A stretch of 64,000 nt of DNA. Source: Achromobacter mucicolens. GTDB taxonomy: Bacteria > Pseudomonadota > Gammaproteobacteria > Burkholderiales > Burkholderiaceae_B. The stretch lies in NCBI RefSeq assembly GCF_902859725.1, contig NZ_CADIJP010000006.1:124001-188000 (forward strand), read 5' to 3'. Below, in pieces: positions 1 to 7,592 of the stretch. The number at the start of each line of letters is the position of its first letter. Within the stretch, counting starts at the first letter, position 1. A program made the translations under genes and the position numbers. The notes below the pieces were generated by a model. The model searched no databases. It was not told where the DNA came from and saw only the letters and a program-made list of their open reading frames with translations.

Positions 1-2
1 GC

Positions 3-86
3 AAGACCTTCAGCGTCATGGGCAAGCCCTTCGACCCCAGCCAGCCCGAGGCTTACCTCGCCAGCTTCAAGATCCGGAGGACCTGA
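3..86 (+). CDS. C-terminal end of an ABC transporter substrate-binding protein (partial)
   Basis: Only the last 27 codons of a gene that begins before the window are present, ending in TGA at 84-86. The stop overlaps the ATG of the next permease gene (ATGA), so the two are translationally coupled. Position ahead of a permease, an ATPase and cyanase suggests the periplasmic binding protein of a CynA/NrtA-type cyanate or nitrate transporter. The tail alone is too short to prove the family, so the assignment rests on gene order. Confidence 0.6.
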   Translation, partial: KTFSVMGKPFDPSQPEAYLASFKIRRT

Positions 87-928
87 TGGGGTCGGTGCAA
101 CACTGGCGGGCCACGTTCCTGTCCATCGCCCTGTTCCTGGCGTTCCTGCTGCTCTGGCACGCCGCCACCCGCCCCGATGCGGGCGAGGCGACGGTGGACC
201 CGGCCTATGCGGCGCTGGTCGGCAATGCCGCGGCCAGCGGCTCCAAGACGCCGTTCCCCGGTCCCGCCGAAGTCGGCGCACAGCTGTGGCAGCACCTGAA
301 GGATCCCTTCTACGACCGCGGACCGAACGACAAAGGCATCGGGATCCAGCTCGGCTACTCCGTGGCGCGGGTGCTGACGGGCTTTGGCCTGGCCGCGCTG
401 GTGGCCATACCACTAGGATTTTTGATCGGCATGTCGCGCACGGTGTACCGCGCGTTCGACCCGTTCATCCAGGTGCTCAAGCCGATCTCGCCCTTGGCGT
501 GGATGCCGTTGGCGCTCTACACCATCAAGGACGCCAACACCTCGGCCGTCTTCGTGATCTTCATCTGCTCGCTATGGCCCATGCTGGTGAACACCGCGTT
601 CGGCGTGGGCGCCGTGCGGCAGGACTGGCTGAACGTGGCGCGCACGCTGGAAGTGTCGCGGCTGCGCACCGCGCTGCAGGTCATCCTGCCCGCCGCCGCG
701 CCCACCATCATGACCGGCATGCGCATCTCGGTCGGCATCGCGTGGCTGGTGATCGTGGCCGCCGAAATGCTGATCGGCGGCACCGGCATCGGCTACTTCG
801 TCTGGAACGAATGGAACAACCTGTCCATCTCCAACATCATCTGCGCCATCGTCTTCATTGGCCTGATCGGCATGCTGCTGGACAACCTGCTGGCGCGCGC
901 CGCGCGGCTGGTGAGCTACCGGGAGTAA
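86..928 (+). CDS. ABC transporter permease, nitrate/cyanate (NrtB/CynB-like) type
   Basis: This 280-aa inner-membrane protein has an N-terminal membrane segment (about residues 10-28), a periplasmic stretch, and about five further hydrophobic helices. The BPD-type permease loop is seen at about 175-215 (RTLEVSRLR, then LPAAAPTIMTGMRI). The short periplasmic insert and the C-terminal helix pair match NrtB/SsuC-family permeases. A strong ribosome binding site (CCGGAGG, 74-80) precedes the ATG that overlaps the upstream stop. It should form the channel for the ATPase 5 bases downstream. Cyanase two genes down makes cyanate the most likely substrate, but nitrate or another small anion cannot be excluded from the permease sequence. 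Confidence 0.85.
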   Translation: MGSVQHWRATFLSIALFLAFLLLWHAATRPDAGEATVDPAYAALVGNAAASGSKTPFPGPAEVGAQLWQHLKDPFYDRGPNDKGIGIQLGYSVARVLTGFGLAALVAIPLGFLIGMSRTVYRAFDPFIQVLKPISPLAWMPLALYTIKDANTSAVFVIFICSLWPMLVNTAFGVGAVRQDWLNVARTLEVSRLRTALQVILPAAAPTIMTGMRISVGIAWLVIVAAEMLIGGTGIGYFVWNEWNNLSISNIICAIVFIGLIGMLLDNLLARAARLVSYRE

Positions 929-933
929 CGCGC

Positions 934-1728
934 ATGAGCCAATCTTTTCTGCAGGTCCAAGGGCTGGGCAAGCGCTACCCAGGGCGCGATGGCCGTCCGC
1001 AACCGCCCGTTTTCGAGAACATCGATTTCCAGATCGACAAGGGCCAGTTCGTCTGCGTCATCGGCCACTCCGGCTGCGGCAAGACCACCATCCTGAACGT
1101 GCTGGCCGGCATCGACGACAGCAACGAAGGCATCGTCATCATGGACGGCCGCCAGATTTCGGGGCCGTCGCTGGAACGCGGCGTCGTGTTCCAGGCGCAC
1201 GCGCTCTTGCCGTGGCTGACGGCGCTGCAAAACGTGGAATTCGGCGTGCGCTCGCGCTGGCCCGCCTACAGCCGCGAACAGGTGCGCGCGCACAGCCAGC
1301 GTTACCTCGACATGGTGGGGCTGGGTCACGCCGCCGGCAAGAAGCCCTGCGAACTGTCCGGCGGCATGAAGCAGCGCGTGGGCATCGCCCGCGCCTTTGC
1401 GATCCAGCCCAAGATGCTGCTGCTGGACGAACCTTTTGGCGCACTGGACGCGCTGACCCGCGGCGCCATCCAGGACGAGCTGCGCGCCATCGTCCAGGAA
1501 ACCCGCCAGACCGTCTTCATGATCACGCACGATGTCGACGAGGCCATCCTGCTGTCGGACCGCATCCTGCTCATGAGCGCCGGTCCCTACGCCCGCATCG
1601 CCGAATCCGTCACCGTGGACCTGCCGCGCGACCGCACGCGCGCCAGTCTGCATCACGAACCCCGCTATTACGACATCCGAAACCATCTCGTCGACTTCCT
1701 GGTCGACAAGGCCATCCACAAGGAGTGA
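934..1728 (+). CDS. ABC transporter ATP-binding protein, nitrate/cyanate (NrtD/CynD-like) type
   Basis: The ATG at 934, five bases after the permease stop, gives a 264-aa protein; the reading frame stays open far upstream but that part overlaps the permease. Visible motifs are Walker A GHSGCGKTT (residues 44-52), the signature LSGGMKQR (141-148), Walker B LLLDEP (162-167), the D-loop ALDAL and the switch histidine in MITHDVDEA (about 196-204). The family is the single-domain NrtD/SsuB/TauB importer ATPases. It energises the adjacent permease. The cyanase start follows 6 bases after its stop, so transporter and enzyme are almost certainly one transcript. Confidence 0.9.
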   Translation: MSQSFLQVQGLGKRYPGRDGRPQPPVFENIDFQIDKGQFVCVIGHSGCGKTTILNVLAGIDDSNEGIVIMDGRQISGPSLERGVVFQAHALLPWLTALQNVEFGVRSRWPAYSREQVRAHSQRYLDMVGLGHAAGKKPCELSGGMKQRVGIARAFAIQPKMLLLDEPFGALDALTRGAIQDELRAIVQETRQTVFMITHDVDEAILLSDRILLMSAGPYARIAESVTVDLPRDRTRASLHHEPRYYDIRNHLVDFLVDKAIHKE

Positions 1729-1734
1729 ACCACC

Positions 1735-2181
1735 ATGATGTCCCGCGCTGAAGTCACCGAACTCGTCGTCACCCGCAAGCTGGAAAAAAAGCTCTCGTGG
1801 GGCGCCATCGCCGAAGCCGTCGGCCAGAGCAAGGAATGGACCACCGCCGCGCTGCTGGGCCAGATGACCATGACCGAGGAACAGGCGCAGGCCGCCGCAC
1901 GCGTGCTGGACCTGCCCGCTGACGCCGTCGTGCAGCTGCAGGTCGTGCCCTACAAGGGCTCGCTGCCCAGCACCGTGCCCACCGACCCGCTGATCTACCG
2001 CTTCTATGAACTGATCAACGTCTACGGCACCACGTTCAAGGCGCTGATCAATGAAGAGTTTGGCGACGGCATCATGAGCGCCATCGACTTCAAGATGGAC
2101 CTGTCGCGCGAGGCCGACCCCAAGGGCGACCGCGTGCAGATCGTGATGAGCGGCAAGTTCCTGCCGTACAAGACGTACTGA
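1735..2181 (+). CDS. cynS: Cyanase (cyanate hydratase)
   Basis: The 148-aa protein has the full length of cyanase, which converts cyanate plus bicarbonate into ammonia and two CO2 in the cytoplasm. The N-terminal helical domain (about 1-80) precedes the C-terminal catalytic domain with DPLIYRFYE and GDGIMSAIDFK. The active-site triad known in the E. coli enzyme (Arg96, Glu99, Ser122) aligns with Arg89, Glu92 and Ser115 here, with identical spacing. The frame starts with two adjacent ATG codons, and the second (1738) is equally plausible. It lies directly behind the cyanate-type transporter genes, giving an uptake-detoxification operon that also supplies nitrogen. Confidence 0.97.
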   Translation: MMSRAEVTELVVTRKLEKKLSWGAIAEAVGQSKEWTTAALLGQMTMTEEQAQAAARVLDLPADAVVQLQVVPYKGSLPSTVPTDPLIYRFYELINVYGTTFKALINEEFGDGIMSAIDFKMDLSREADPKGDRVQIVMSGKFLPYKTY

Positions 2182-2191
2182 AGGCGCGCCA

Positions 2192-2209
2192 GGCGGGGCG
2201 CGCCCCGCC
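2192..2209. terminator. GC hairpin between convergent cynS and pdxY
   Basis: An 18-base perfect palindrome (GGCGGGG-CGCG-CCCCGCC) sits 10 bases after the cynS stop and 5 bases before the stop of the convergent kinase gene. There is no T-run on either side, so it is not a classical intrinsic terminator. It may act as a bidirectional transcript end or a 3' stabiliser. Confidence 0.5.
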
Positions 2210-2214
2210 CGCGG

Positions 2215-3078
2215 CTAGCCCTCGGCGGCCAGTTCTTCCCAGCCCAGTTCGCGGGTGCGCTGCAGCGTCACCGTGACCTGGGCCGCCGCTTCGCGCACCG
2301 CCTGAACCAGTGTCAGGCCGTTCAGCAATCGCGACGACACCCCCGCCATGAACACGTCGCCCGTGCCATGCACCGACGGCGGAATGGCGATCTCGGGGTG
2401 AGTCACCACCGTCACGTCGTCCTGCGTGACCACCACCAATTGCAACGTGCCGGGCGCCGCCGTCATCGGCGCGGCGCTGGTCGCGACGATCCACTGCGGC
2501 CCGCGCGCGATCAACTCGCGGGCGGCGGTCACCACTTCGTCGACCGACGACAGCGGGCGGCCCACCAGCAATTCCAGCTCGAAATGATTGGGCGTCATGC
2601 CCTCGGCCAGCGGCACCAGGAGATCGCGATACTGCGCGACCAGCCCCTCGTCCACGTAGAGCCCGTCATTGCGGTCGCCCATCACCGGGTCGATGAACAC
2701 CCGCAGCTCAGGACGCGAGGCCCGCACGGCCGACAGCCATCGCGCCAGCAATCCGGCCTGCCCCGGCTGCCCCAGATATCCGCAGACCACCGCGCGCGCC
2801 ACCTGGCTCACGCGCCGCTCATTCAATCCTTGCAGCAAGCCCTCGAACCAATCCAGCGGCACCGCCCCGCCGTGCAGCGTGGGATAGTGCGGCGTATTGC
2901 TGAGGATGACGGTGGGCAGCGCAATCGCGCGCAATCCCGCCTTGCGGAACACCGGCATGGCGGCGTTGTTGCCGACATAGCCGTAGACGACCTGGGACTG
3001 GATCGAAACGACATCCACCTGCGCGGTGCGGGCGGGCAGCGCTGCGCCCGGCGTGGGGGCAGCGGGAATTGCGGTCAT
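2215..3078 (-). CDS. pdxY: Pyridoxal kinase (PdxY/PdxK family)
   Basis: The 287-aa ribokinase-superfamily protein phosphorylates pyridoxal to pyridoxal 5'-phosphate in the B6 salvage pathway. Evidence is SIQSQVVYGYVGN near residues 25-37, the substrate-lid region after it, the TPNHFELELL stretch typical of pyridoxal kinases, and the C-terminal HGTGDVFMAG anion-hole motif with the catalytic Asp. The ATG at 3078 overlaps the stop of the upstream cupin gene by four bases. The frame is open further upstream but there overlaps the cupin gene. PdxK rather than PdxY cannot be excluded. Confidence 0.88.
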   Translation of the reverse strand: MTAIPAAPTPGAALPARTAQVDVVSIQSQVVYGYVGNNAAMPVFRKAGLRAIALPTVILSNTPHYPTLHGGAVPLDWFEGLLQGLNERRVSQVARAVVCGYLGQPGQAGLLARWLSAVRASRPELRVFIDPVMGDRNDGLYVDEGLVAQYRDLLVPLAEGMTPNHFELELLVGRPLSSVDEVVTAARELIARGPQWIVATSAAPMTAAPGTLQLVVVTQDDVTVVTHPEIAIPPSVHGTGDVFMAGVSSRLLNGLTLVQAVREAAAQVTVTLQRTRELGWEELAAEG

Positions 3079-3485
3079 GAGGATTGCTCCGGGGTGTGAT
3101 CGGGGTGTAGAAGAGCGGGGCAGCCCATGCGGGTGATGAAATAGATCTTCTTGACGAAGTGGTCGACTTCCCAGCGGCCCGTATAGCCTTCCGGCATGAC
3201 AAAGGCTTCGCCCACGGTCAGCTCGTGCACCGTGCCGTCCGGGTCCACCAGACGCGCGGCGCCTTCGACGATATAGCCGAATTCGATGTAGCCGGTGGTG
3301 TTGGACTGGAACGAGCCCGCCGTGCTTTCCCACACGCCGGCCTCGGCCTTGCCCGCGTTGCCTTCAAAGGCGGTCACGGTACGAAACGCGGCATCGCCCG
3401 AAATCGGGCGGCGCGGCTTGCCGGGCACCGGGTTCTTCATCGGGCCGGCATCGATGCGGACAAGCCGCGATTGATCGTTTTTCAT
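3075..3485 (-). CDS. Cupin-domain protein
   Basis: A small single-cupin protein of 136 aa from the ATG at 3485, which has AGGA seven bases upstream; an ATG at 3506 in the same frame has a poorer context. The barrel shows GYIEFGYIVEGAARL, a DPDG turn and GEAFVMPEGYTGRW, with the pattern of the DUF861/(S)-ureidoglycine aminohydrolase-like cupins. The His-rich metal site is weak, so binding rather than catalysis is possible. It overlaps pyridoxal kinase and lies just downstream of an XRE-cupin regulator. Substrate and function are unknown. Confidence 0.75.
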   Translation of the reverse strand: MKNDQSRLVRIDAGPMKNPVPGKPRRPISGDAAFRTVTAFEGNAGKAEAGVWESTAGSFQSNTTGYIEFGYIVEGAARLVDPDGTVHELTVGEAFVMPEGYTGRWEVDHFVKKIYFITRMGCPALLHPDHTPEQSS

Positions 3486-3535
3486 GGTTGATCCTGTGTC
3501 ATTCAATAGCGAATCAGCGCGCCGGCCCCGGGCGT

Positions 3536-4090
3536 TCAGTGCGCCGCCACCACCAGCACTTCGGCCATGGCCCGGCTGACGGTGCGCATGCGATGCGGCA
3601 ATTCTGAGTCGAAATAGACGGAATCGCCGGTCTCCAGGCGGAACTGGCGTTCGCCCACGTGGACCTCGATGGCGCCCTTGAGCACCAGCAGGAATTCCTC
3701 GCCCGGATGCGGAAACACCGCGGCGGCGTCCGGAAATTCGCGCGGCGGATGCACCACGAAAGGCTCCATCGCCTTGACCTTGCGCCGCCCCGCCAGCGAC
3801 TCGTAATGGTACTCGCTGCCCAGGCCGCGCCGCTGCAGGGCCTCCCGGTCGGCCACCCGCACCACGCTGACCACTTCGTCTTGCGCGGCGCCATCGTCCC
3901 CGACCAATTGGGATACGCCCACGCCATAGGCCTCGGCCAGGCGCAGCACCGTGGAAATGGACGGCTCGCTCAGGCCCCGCTCCAGCTTGGAGAGATAGCT
4001 TTTGGTCAATCCCGTGCGCTGCGCCAGCTGTTCCAGGGACAGGGTTTGCTGGCGGCGCAAGGTGCGTAGGCGGTGCGGCAGGTCGATCAT
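3536..4090 (-). CDS. XRE-family transcriptional regulator with C-terminal cupin sensor
   Basis: The 184-aa protein has an N-terminal helix-turn-helix (residues about 5-60, LEQLAQRTGLTKSYLSKLERG) and a C-terminal cupin barrel (about 105-180, PGEEFLLVLKGAIEV and GDSVYFDSELPHRM). This is the PuuR-like two-domain layout, in which the cupin senses a small molecule and the HTH represses nearby genes. The chosen ATG at 4090 starts the HTH properly; an upstream ATG at 4120 would add ten residues. It is followed by the cupin and pyridoxal kinase genes on the same strand, which it may control. Confidence 0.88.
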   Translation of the reverse strand: MIDLPHRLRTLRRQQTLSLEQLAQRTGLTKSYLSKLERGLSEPSISTVLRLAEAYGVGVSQLVGDDGAAQDEVVSVVRVADREALQRRGLGSEYHYESLAGRRKVKAMEPFVVHPPREFPDAAAVFPHPGEEFLLVLKGAIEVHVGERQFRLETGDSVYFDSELPHRMRTVSRAMAEVLVVAAH

Positions 4091-4168
4091 GGGCAGGGAA
4101 TGCGCAAATACAACCGGCAAGAATGCCCCAAAAGCCCGCCGCCGTCGAGCCGCCCCGCCCTGCTTCGC

Positions 4169-4951
4169 CTAGCTCAGCGCATCCGGATGCGCCCGCAGGG
4201 CGCGGCGCGCGTAGTACGAGAACCCCACCTGCGACCGCTTGGGCGTCAGAATCCAGTCGTGCGCCTCGCGGCCCAACTCCGGCGGAATCGGCTGGATCTT
4301 GCCCGCGGCCATCGCCAGCAGCTGCATGCGGGCGGCACGCTCGAACTGCAGCGCCAGCACGCAGGCTTCTTCCACCGACCCGGCCGCAATCAGCATGCCG
4401 TGATGCGACAGCAGGATGGCGCGCTTGGAACCCAGCGCCTTGGAAATGATCTCGCCTTCCTCGTTGCCCACCGGCACACCGGGCCAGTCCTTCAGGAACG
4501 CCACGTCGCCGTAGAGCGGGCAGTTGTCCATGTGCGAGACCTCAAGCGGAACCTCCAGCATCGACAGCGACGCCACGTGCAGCGGATGCGTGTGGATGAT
4601 GCAGTTCACGTCGGGCCGCGCGCGGTAAATCCACGAATGAAAGCGGTTTGCCGGATTGGGCATGCCGCCGCCTTCCTGCACGCGCAGGTCTTCGTCCACC
4701 AGCAGCAGGTTGCTTGCCGTGATCTCATCGAAGCCCAACCCCAAACGCTGCGTGAAATAGCGGTCGGGCGCGTCGGCGCGTGCCGTAATCTGGCCCGCCA
4801 GGCCCGAATCATGCCCGCCGTCAAAGAGGATGCGGCAGGTCAGCGCCAGCCGCTCGCGCAAGGTCCATTGCGGGGTGTCGAACTGACGCTGCATCTCGGC
4901 CTGCGCGCGCGCAATCAGTTCGTCCTTTCCCAGGTGCATCGTATCGGCCAT
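4169..4951 (-). CDS. Class II aldolase/adducin-family protein
   Basis: The protein (260 aa) is a cytoplasmic class II aldolase fold that normally uses Zn for retro-aldol cleavage or decarboxylation. Visible are HTHPLHVASLS with the zinc-binding His pair, SHHGMLIAAGSVEEA with the third His, and the SGLAGQITAR entry motif. The length and the GLAGQIT motif resemble the decarboxylase-like branch seen in betaproteobacteria rather than fuculose aldolase. Tandem ATGs lie at 4954 and 4951; the second has GGAG at better spacing. It lies 10 bases downstream of a glutathione S-transferase gene, so the two are co-transcribed. The substrate is unknown. Confidence 0.82.
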   Translation of the reverse strand: MADTMHLGKDELIARAQAEMQRQFDTPQWTLRERLALTCRILFDGGHDSGLAGQITARADAPDRYFTQRLGLGFDEITASNLLLVDEDLRVQEGGGMPNPANRFHSWIYRARPDVNCIIHTHPLHVASLSMLEVPLEVSHMDNCPLYGDVAFLKDWPGVPVGNEEGEIISKALGSKRAILLSHHGMLIAAGSVEEACVLALQFERAARMQLLAMAAGKIQPIPPELGREAHDWILTPKRSQVGFSYYARRALRAHPDALS

Positions 4952-4961
4952 CATGTCTCCG

Positions 4962-5606
4962 TCATGCCGTTTCCATCAACGGCGTAAATCCCGGCAAGGC
5001 CCGCATGCGAGCCAGCCAGGCAGTGATGTTCGCAAAGCCGGACAGGTCGTAACCGCCCTCGCCCGCCATGCTCGTGTATGGGTACAGCGCGATGTCCGCG
5101 ATGGTGGGCGAGGCGCCCACCAAAAACTCGCGGCCAGCCAAGTGGCTATCCATCAGCGCGGCGGCCTTCATGCCCGCCGCGCGCCACGCCACCATGTCAG
5201 GATCATCCGTCTTGGCGGTCTGGCGCAGGTGGATCAAGAGGCGCGGCTGCGCGAACTCGTGCATGTGCTGGGTCTGCTCGAAACTCAACCAGCTCGACAC
5301 CTGCGCCTGCGCCAGCCGGTCCTCGGGCAGCCACGACGTGCCCATGCCCAGATACCACAGGATCGCCTGCGACTCCGCCAGCCACTGCCCTTCCGGTGTC
5401 AACAGCGCCGGCACCTGCCGCCACGGATTGATGCGCGCGAAGGCCTCGGTTTCCAGGTCGCCCTGAACGATGTCGAACGTGCGCCGCTTGACCGGCAGGC
5501 CCATCAGCCCGCAGGCCAGCCGGATCTTCCATGCGTTGCCCGACCGCAGCGTATCGGCCAGTTCCAGCGGCTTGCCCGCCAGCGGGTGGGACGCCCCGGT
5601 ATTCAT
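4962..5606 (-). CDS. Glutathione S-transferase family protein
   Basis: The 214-aa two-domain GST has a thioredoxin-like N-terminal domain. It contains NAWKIRLACGLMGLPV, the cis-proline region RQVPALL and ESQAILWYL, the glutathione-binding acidic-Ser/Gln motif. The C-terminal helical domain shows ASPTIADIALYPYT, the N-capping box of the GST fold. The first residues (about 1-12) are an extra tail. It sits between a Bug solute-binding protein gene (29 bases upstream) and a class II aldolase, suggesting a small catabolic or detoxifying operon. The electrophile conjugated cannot be told from sequence. Confidence 0.88.
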   Translation of the reverse strand: MNTGASHPLAGKPLELADTLRSGNAWKIRLACGLMGLPVKRRTFDIVQGDLETEAFARINPWRQVPALLTPEGQWLAESQAILWYLGMGTSWLPEDRLAQAQVSSWLSFEQTQHMHEFAQPRLLIHLRQTAKTDDPDMVAWRAAGMKAAALMDSHLAGREFLVGASPTIADIALYPYTSMAGEGGYDLSGFANITAWLARMRALPGFTPLMETA

Positions 5607-5634
5607 GCGTAGCTCCTTTCCATATGCGTATTTC

Positions 5635-6597
5635 CTAATCCATCTTGATATTGGCGCGCTTCACGATCTCGGCCCACTTGGTCTTTTCGCCGCCGATGAA
5701 GCGCTGATATTCCTCGGGTGTACCCGAATAAAGCTGCGTGCCCTGCGCCGCCAGCCGTTCCTTCAAGTCGGGCGAGGCCAGCGTCTTCTGCAAGGCCGCA
5801 CTCAGCGCGGCCACCACATCCGGCGGCGTGCCGGCGGGTGCGAAGAACGCATTCCACGAACTGATCTGCAGACCCGCATCGCCCGCCTCGATGCTGGTTG
5901 GCACCGCGGGCGCAGACGGCAGCCGGTTGTCCGACGCCACCGCCAGCGCCCGCAACTTGCCCGACGTAACGTGCGGCATGATGACCGGACTGGCGTCCAT
6001 CACCACATCCACCTGCTCGCCGATCGCGGCATTCACGGCCTCGCTGCCGCTCTTGAACGGCACATGCACAATGTCCACGCCGGCCGTCAGCTTCAGGAGC
6101 TCCAGGCCCAGGTGCGGCGAACTGGCGTTGCCAGCCGAGCCGAAATTCAGCTTGGCGGGATTGGCCTTGGCATACTTGACGAACTCGGCGAACGACGCGG
6201 CGGGCAAACCCGCACGCACGGCCAGCAAATAGGGCGACCCGGACACCATCCCCACCGGCGCAAACTTGTCCGCGTCATAACTGAGTTTGGCGTAGATCAG
6301 CGGGTTCACGACCTGCGTGCCCACCGTCCCCATGAATATCGTGTACCCGTCGGCCGGGGCCGTCGCCGCCACCTGCGCCGCGATCACGCCCCCCGCACCT
6401 GGCCGGTTCTCGATCACGACCCCCTGCCCCAACACGTCCCCCATTCCCTTGCCCACCTGCCGCGCCACGATATCCGTGATGCCGCCGGCGCCAAACGGCA
6501 CCACCAGCCGGATCGACCGCTCTGGAAACGCCGCCTGCGCGTGTCCCGCCAATCCCGCCGTCAACGCCAATGCTGCCACCATGCCCAAGACCTTCAT
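5635..6597 (-). CDS. Bug/TctC-family tripartite tricarboxylate transporter substrate-binding protein
   Basis: A 320-aa periplasmic binding protein with a signal peptide (residues 1-22, ending HAQA). The family hallmarks are all present: VVPFGAGGITDIVAR near the N-terminus, ENRPGAGG, ADGYTIFMGTVGT, FGSAGNASSPHLG and the C-terminal KWAEIVKRANIKMD. No TctA/TctB membrane genes are nearby, so it is an orphan Bug protein, as is usual in Bordetella and Achromobacter. It heads the minus-strand run with the GST and aldolase genes and probably delivers the organic acid they handle. Confidence 0.93.
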   Translation of the reverse strand: MKVLGMVAALALTAGLAGHAQAAFPERSIRLVVPFGAGGITDIVARQVGKGMGDVLGQGVVIENRPGAGGVIAAQVAATAPADGYTIFMGTVGTQVVNPLIYAKLSYDADKFAPVGMVSGSPYLLAVRAGLPAASFAEFVKYAKANPAKLNFGSAGNASSPHLGLELLKLTAGVDIVHVPFKSGSEAVNAAIGEQVDVVMDASPVIMPHVTSGKLRALAVASDNRLPSAPAVPTSIEAGDAGLQISSWNAFFAPAGTPPDVVAALSAALQKTLASPDLKERLAAQGTQLYSGTPEEYQRFIGGEKTKWAEIVKRANIKMD

Positions 6598-7055
6598 GCC
6601 ATTCCCCTTGTATGCGCCGTCGCGGCGCTATGACACAAAGTGTCCTATAGAGCATTGATTTTCCGCAAGGGAAATTTGATTAGGGGAAACCTGGAGCGGG
6701 GGGAATGGCGTTCGGCTTTTGGCTTTGCCTAGTAACGCCAGCCATGGCGCGGGCGACTTCTCGTTCTTTGCGAACGGAGAGCTTGCAGTTGTAGAAGGCC
6801 AACTTCGCGAAAGGCGCGATTAAATTTGCGCAACAGTCTAAGCCCGCGGATTCGGGGGATGCGCATACGGGCATTTCGGAGGGGGCACGGACATCTCGAG
6901 GCGCTCGGCTTTACCTTGGGAGCTGTACGAGAGGAAGGCCGTGCCTTGCATGGAAAGGCCCGGTGCCCCTGTAGTCAGTGGCCGCGTTCGGCCAGAAGCG
7001 GACATTGCCTGATATCGTCACGGAAGTTCAACGACAAAATGCGAAAAGGACTTGT
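6598..7055. other. Gene-poor interval left of the accessory island
   Basis: About 460 bases separate the Bug gene start from the first island gene, with no convincing coding region. Composition shifts toward A/T. A short open stretch around 6750-6824 reads like a degraded coding tail but matches nothing I recognise. The right end carries a dispersed-repeat-like block (separate entry). The upstream promoter of the Bug operon should lie in the first 100 bases, but no clear -35/-10 pair was seen. Confidence 0.5.
6977..7015. repeat. Eroded dispersed repeat, copy 1
   Basis: The block contains GGCCAGAAGCGGACATT, the 'AAGCGGAC' core of widespread degenerate intergenic repeats in proteobacteria that give rise to spurious short ORFs. 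Related blocks occur at 7421-7512 and 23757-23805 in this window. Copies are diverged, with no target-site duplications or terminal inverted repeats that I can see, so this is an old relic rather than an active element. Confidence 0.4.
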
Positions 7056-7415
7056 ATGAGTAATCCGTGGTGCTATCTGCTGCGAAGATATGGCGAGGAA
7101 GTAGAGATGCCAACGCATGATGAGATCTCGGCAGCAGTAAAAGAGCTATACGAAGAGAACTTGCCGGGCATGACTGAGGGAGACTATGACGAGCACGGCG
7201 ATGGTTCGCTAACATATGGCTATGACGAAGGGCCCATGTACGAGATTCAAATTACACGTAGTGGGATTGCACGCTTGAACGAGTGGGCCGATCAAGATTA
7301 TGGGACCGAATTGTGCCCAATGAGAGAGATTGAAGCGCTTCCACAAGAGAAAGCAGTCCGATTATGGGAGCTCCTGGCCGCTGGAAAGATAGAGGTTGTT
7401 CGCTCCTACTTCTAA
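7056..7415 (+). CDS. Small acidic protein of unknown function (119 aa)
   Basis: The ATG at 7056 follows AAAAGGA at good spacing; the frame is open further upstream without a binding site. The protein is acidic and soluble, with no signal peptide: an N-terminal YLLRRYGEEVEM, a middle rich in Tyr/Asp/Glu (EGDYDEHGDGSLTYGYDEGP), and a C-terminal helix ending EVVRSYF. Size, acidity and location resemble bacterial immunity or antitoxin-like proteins, but I do not recognise a family. Codon use is visibly more A/T-rich than the neighbouring metabolic genes, and eroded repeats lie on both sides, suggesting horizontal acquisition. Confidence 0.7.
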   Translation: MSNPWCYLLRRYGEEVEMPTHDEISAAVKELYEENLPGMTEGDYDEHGDGSLTYGYDEGPMYEIQITRSGIARLNEWADQDYGTELCPMREIEALPQEKAVRLWELLAAGKIEVVRSYF

Positions 7416-7420
7416 ACGGC

Positions 7421-7512
7421 TAAACGTCCGTTACGGGTCGGAAGCAGACGGCCACCAAGTCTGCAACCGCCCAGAAGCATACGGTAGGAAACGGCAGCTT
7501 CACGCCTTCTTT
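7421..7512. repeat. Eroded dispersed repeat, copy 2
   Basis: GGGTCGGAAGCAGAC is followed by AACGGCAGCTTCACGCCTT. Both halves are similar to 23763-23803 (GGGTCCGAAAGTGGAC and AACGCCAGCTTCGCGCCTT), but here about 30 extra bases separate them. It lies immediately after the 119-aa gene and ahead of the secreted-protein gene. Confidence 0.45.
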
Positions 7513-7592
7513 GATAGCGCCCCCAGCGTCGGCGATAAGCGACGGTACCACCTGGATCATTACCGCCCAGAAGGTCAAATCGAGGGACGCAA

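Noticed and set aside
2090-2494. A minus-strand frame over the cynS 3' end and pdxY 3' end
   Set aside because: It overlaps both real genes and reads as Arg/Gly-rich shadow sequence.
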